Positions 5,546 to 7,685 of a stretch of 7,685 bases of DNA are shown here, piece by piece. The stretch spans positions 1 through 7,685 of the forward strand of contig CALGTU010000098.1 of assembly GCA_937901465.1 (NCBI GenBank). Direction: 5' to 3'. Numbering within the stretch: position 1 is the stretch's first letter; each line of letters starts with the position of its first letter. Under the pieces are notes generated by a model, which was not told where the DNA came from, did not search any database, and saw only the letters and a program-made list of their open reading frames with translations. The translations under genes were made by a program, and so were the position numbers. This DNA comes from an uncultured Clostridia bacterium (GTDB lineage Bacteria; Bacillota; Clostridia; Oscillospirales; Ruminococcaceae).

Positions 5546-6682
5546 TTATCCCTGATATTTAGTAACAAGAAGTTCAGAATATTTTGCTCTGAATTCAGCA
5601 AATGTTCCGTTATCAAGAGCATCTCTTATCTTTTCCATAAGAGTATTATAGAAATAAAGATTATGCATAACAGCAAGTCTTCCGCCGAGTTGTTCATTTG
5701 CTTTGAAAAGATGTCTTATATATGCTCTTGAGAAGTTTCTGCAAGCGGGACAATCGCAGTCGACATCAAGCGGTCTTTCATCATAGGCAAATTTATTGTT
5801 TGTTATGTGCATAACACCGCTCCATGTAAAAATGGTTCCGTGTCTTGCATCACGACTTGGCATTACACAGTCAAACATATCAACGCCTCTTGCAACAGCC
5901 TCGATTATGTTTGAAGGAGTACCAACGCCCATAAGATAACGATGTTTATTTTTAGGCATAATCGGCTCAACAGCGTCAATTATACGATACATATCTTCTG
6001 TAGCTTCACCTACAGCAAGTCCACCGATAGCATATCCATCAAGATCGAGCTTTATAATTTCTTCCATATGCTTTATTCTGAGATCTTCAAAAGTGCAACC
6101 CTGATTTATTCCGAAAAGCATCTGTTTTTTGTTGATTGTATCGTGTAAAGCGTTAAGCCTTTCCATTTCATCTTTGCATCTGTAAAGCCATCTTGTTGTT
6201 CTTTCACAAGATTTCTGACTATACTGATGAGTAGCAGGATTTTCAACACATTCGTCAAAAGCCATAGCAATGGTAGAACCTAAATTAGATTGAATCTGCA
6301 TACTCTCTTCAGGTCCCATAAATATCTTTTTACCATCAACATGAGAATTGAAATAAACGCCTTCTTCTTTTATGCGACGAAGTTTCGAAAGTGAAAACAC
6401 CTGAAATCCACCACTGTCTGTAAGAATAGGTCTGTCCCAATGCATAAATTTATGAAGCCCACCCATTTCTCTTATAAGCTTATCAGATGGTCTCACATGA
6501 AGATGATAGGTATTACAAAGTTCTACCTGACATTTAAGATCAACGAGATCTAGTGAAGAAATTCCCCCTTTTATCGCCGCTGATGTACCTACGTTCATAA
6601 AACAAGGGGTCTGGAATGTTCCATGAACAGTTTCCACAGTTCCTCGCCTTGCTCTGTTTTCCTGTTTGAGTAATGTAAACAT
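5546..6682 (-). CDS. tgt: tRNA-guanine(34) transglycosylase (queuine/preQ1 tRNA-ribosyltransferase)
   Basis: Tgt swaps guanine-34 in tRNAs with GUN anticodons (Asp, Asn, His, Tyr) for preQ1, the first tRNA-bound step of queuosine. All key residues are present: Asp89 in ILTDSGGFQVFSL, Asp143 and Cys145 in FDECVENP, the GGLAVGE pocket loop (220-226), nucleophile Asp271 in MFDCVMPSRDARHG, and the zinc set Cys309, Cys311, Cys314 and His340. These run at +7 compared with the E. coli numbering I recall for the nucleophile and zinc ligands. The length of 378 is normal for bacterial Tgt. The start at 6682 is supported by AAGGAG (6693-6688), which overlaps the stop of the PAS gene. Pairing with queA upstream is the common bacterial arrangement, and QueA acts on Tgt's product. 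Nothing appears broken. Confidence 0.98.
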   Translation of the reverse strand: MFTLLKQENRARRGTVETVHGTFQTPCFMNVGTSAAIKGGISSLDLVDLKCQVELCNTYHLHVRPSDKLIREMGGLHKFMHWDRPILTDSGGFQVFSLSKLRRIKEEGVYFNSHVDGKKIFMGPEESMQIQSNLGSTIAMAFDECVENPATHQYSQKSCERTTRWLYRCKDEMERLNALHDTINKKQMLFGINQGCTFEDLRIKHMEEIIKLDLDGYAIGGLAVGEATEDMYRIIDAVEPIMPKNKHRYLMGVGTPSNIIEAVARGVDMFDCVMPSRDARHGTIFTWSGVMHITNNKFAYDERPLDVDCDCPACRNFSRAYIRHLFKANEQLGGRLAVMHNLYFYNTLMEKIRDALDNGTFAEFRAKYSELLVTKYQG

Positions 6683-6691
6683 AATTTCTCC

Positions 6692-7057
6692 TTAATTTAT
6701 ATCATAAAGTTTTCCTATTTCATTATTTCTGAATTCGTGTTTTTCGTAATAGCCGATAAGTTCGTTATTTTCGTTACGCAAAGCAATCATATAAACGTCT
6801 TTACTTTGTTCATCGTTATGATATGTAAACACTTTATTGTTGATTTCCGATACTTTAAACCATTCAACAACTCTTTTTATCTTTTCTACAGATTTATCGT
6901 TGTGACAATCGAAAATCGATTTTCCTGTAATATCTTTTCCGCCATATTTTTTTATTGACGACGGATTCATATAAACGATATTGTGATTTATATCGCAAAT
7001 CACAACAGGAGCCTCATCGCTGTCGATCACACTCTTAAAAAATTCCGAAATTCCCAT
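6692..7057 (-). CDS. stand-alone PAS-domain protein
   Basis: This 121-residue soluble protein is essentially one PAS domain (about 12-108) with no kinase, cyclase, helix-turn-helix or GGDEF output attached. PVVICDINHNIVYMNPSS (17-34) is the PAS N-cap/strand pattern. KYGGKDITGKSIFDCHN (37-53) is the G-x-s-hFDCH segment, resembling the PAS domain found at the end of DUF438 proteins. IALRNENNELIGYYEKHEF (91-109) is the final sheet. PAS domains bind small ligands or cofactors (haem, flavin, fatty acids) or mediate dimerisation, and the ligand here is unknown. AGGAGG (7067-7062) overlaps the queA stop codon and sets the start. It lies tightly between queA and tgt, so it is co-expressed with queuosine enzymes; whether it senses something for that pathway is speculation. 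Cys51 and His52 are possible ligand residues. Confidence 0.88.
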   Translation of the reverse strand: MGISEFFKSVIDSDEAPVVICDINHNIVYMNPSSIKKYGGKDITGKSIFDCHNDKSVEKIKRVVEWFKVSEINNKVFTYHNDEQSKDVYMIALRNENNELIGYYEKHEFRNNEIGKLYDIN

Positions 7058-7065
7058 ATTTCCTC

Positions 7066-7683
7066 CTAAAGTATAGCCATGCTATCACCAAAGCTGAAAA
7101 ATCTGTATTTTTCTTCAACAGCAGTCTTATAGACATTCATAGTATTTTCGTATCCTAAAAACGCTGAAACAAGCATAATAAGTGTACTTTCAGGAAGATG
7201 AAAATTGGTAATAAGCCCATCTATAACTTTGAATTCGTGTGGTGGATATATAAATATATCAGTATATCCGTCATATTCTTTTCCTTCTTCTATATTCCCG
7301 AAAAATTCAGCAACGCTTTCAAGTGTTCTGCAAGATGTTGTTCCGACGGAAATAACTCTATTGCCGTTTTTCTTTGCATTTGCAATCATTGTAGATGTTT
7401 CAGCAGGCATATAGTAATGTTCCGAATGCATATGATGTTCTGTAATGCTATCAACCTTTACAGGTCTGAAGGTTCCTAAACCGACATGCAAAGTAACATA
7501 AGCTATATCAACACCCATTGATTTTATCTGTTCAAGTTGTTCGGGCTTTACCTTGTCGCCTGCCTGCTCTTGTATGCGTTGCATCGCTTCGGGATTGTCG
7601 AGCCCTTGCTGAATGACTACCAGATTGTTGAGGTCGGCAAGGCGCTCGTAGACGCGTCCGACGGGAGCATATATCTTTTTTAC
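7066..7683 (-). CDS. queA: queA C-terminal half, fused in frame to foreign sequence at the window edge
   Basis: From about 7518 downward the frame encodes the last ~150 residues of QueA, which uses the ribosyl group of S-adenosylmethionine to turn preQ1-tRNA into epoxyqueuosine-tRNA. Diagnostic blocks are VDIAYVTLHVGLGTFRPV right after the junction, EHHMHSEHYYMP, VGTTSCRTLESVAEF, TDIFIYPPHEFKVIDG, TNFHLPESTLIMLVSAFLG, and the end YRFFSFGDSMAIL. A full QueA is about 340 residues. The frame stays open to 7683, but the ~50 codons before the junction (IYAPVGRVYERLADLNNL, then GDKVKPEQLEQIK) are not QueA. They lack the QueA N-terminal domain and the 'APTAGLHF' block that should precede KSMGVDIAYV. 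An in-frame ATG at 7584 gives an apparent 172-residue protein, but I do not think it is a real start. As shown, the gene is partial and chimeric; the intact gene probably exists in the organism. Confidence 0.88.
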   Translation of the reverse strand, partial: VKKIYAPVGRVYERLADLNNLVVIQQGLDNPEAMQRIQEQAGDKVKPEQLEQIKSMGVDIAYVTLHVGLGTFRPVKVDSITEHHMHSEHYYMPAETSTMIANAKKNGNRVISVGTTSCRTLESVAEFFGNIEEGKEYDGYTDIFIYPPHEFKVIDGLITNFHLPESTLIMLVSAFLGYENTMNVYKTAVEEKYRFFSFGDSMAIL

Positions 7684-7685
7684 TT
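7540..7685 (-). other. GC-rich segment encoding the start of a Bacteroidales SRPBCC-like protein; probable assembly chimera
   Basis: Bases 7561-7670 contain 63 G/C of 110 by my count (about 57%), against 43 of 110 (about 39%) in 7381-7490. The minus-strand translation VKKIYAPVGRVYERLADLNN, followed by residues ending QEQAGDKVKPEQLEQIK, follows the N-terminus of small SRPBCC (polyketide cyclase-like) proteins I know from Prevotella/Bacteroides ('..iyapVerVYerLaDLnNL...GDKVKPEQLe'). Codons turn GC-ending (CGC, GTC, CTC, GAC). The change falls at about 7519-7542, where the host protein's 'EQLEQIK' and QueA's 'LL.KIK' helices would look alike. Identification of the family is from memory. Confidence 0.72.

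Noticed and set aside
5942..7479. Short plus-strand open frames opposite tgt, the PAS gene and queA
   Set aside because: All lie opposite well-supported genes, are rich in Phe, Ile and Ser as expected from reverse translation of AT-rich genes, and have no recognisable domain.
7066..7584. A complete 172-residue short-form QueA starting at ATG 7584
   Set aside because: The first ~20 residues belong to the foreign GC-rich frame, which stays open to the window edge, and the QueA N-terminal half is absent. It is an artefact of the chimera and not a natural short form.

Overview
The window reads as AT-rich chromosomal DNA from a spore-forming, low-GC Clostridia-type bacterium, probably of the Ruminococcaceae/Oscillospiraceae kind. 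That placement is my inference. It rests on a yunB sporulation gene, strong AGGAGG-type ribosome sites, ThyX in place of ThyA, a clostridial-style thymidylate kinase, and heavy use of AT-rich codons. Every gene I can support lies on the minus strand, so transcription runs from high to low coordinates.

Layout in the direction of transcription. (1) 7685-3766 is one gene cluster: queA (fragment), a stand-alone PAS protein, tgt, a Gph-like HAD phosphatase, a PoNi-type (DUF1910/DUF1911) immunity protein, and a 106-residue protein I do not recognise. Spacings are 0 to 20 bases and the cluster closes with a strong hairpin terminator at about 3766-3802. queA and tgt make the tRNA wobble base queuosine; the two genes before the terminator look like accessory cargo. 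(2) 3721-3089 is yunB alone. (3) A near-consensus sigma-A promoter (TTGACT, 17 bases, TATAAT) at 3092-3064 starts a second operon: thyX, tmk, a DUF2156 protein, a DJ-1/PfpI protein, and the start of a 5-formyltetrahydrofolate cyclo-ligase gene cut by the left edge. Its genes overlap or abut at every junction. ThyX makes dTMP from dUMP and methylene-THF, Tmk makes dTDP, and the cyclo-ligase returns 5-formyl-THF to the active folate pool, so this is a dTMP/folate operon with two passengers of unclear role.

The most important caution is at the right end. From about 7540 to 7685 the DNA becomes GC-rich, and its translation matches the start of a Bacteroidales SRPBCC-type protein, not the N-terminal half of QueA. 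It is joined in frame to the C-terminal half of QueA, most simply as a metagenome assembly chimera.

The most biologically interesting content is the orphan immunity gene (with a possible second one beside it) inside a tRNA-modification operon with no toxin in view, and the PAS protein between queA and tgt. I see no transposon, CRISPR array, RNA gene or stretch over 300 bases without a gene.
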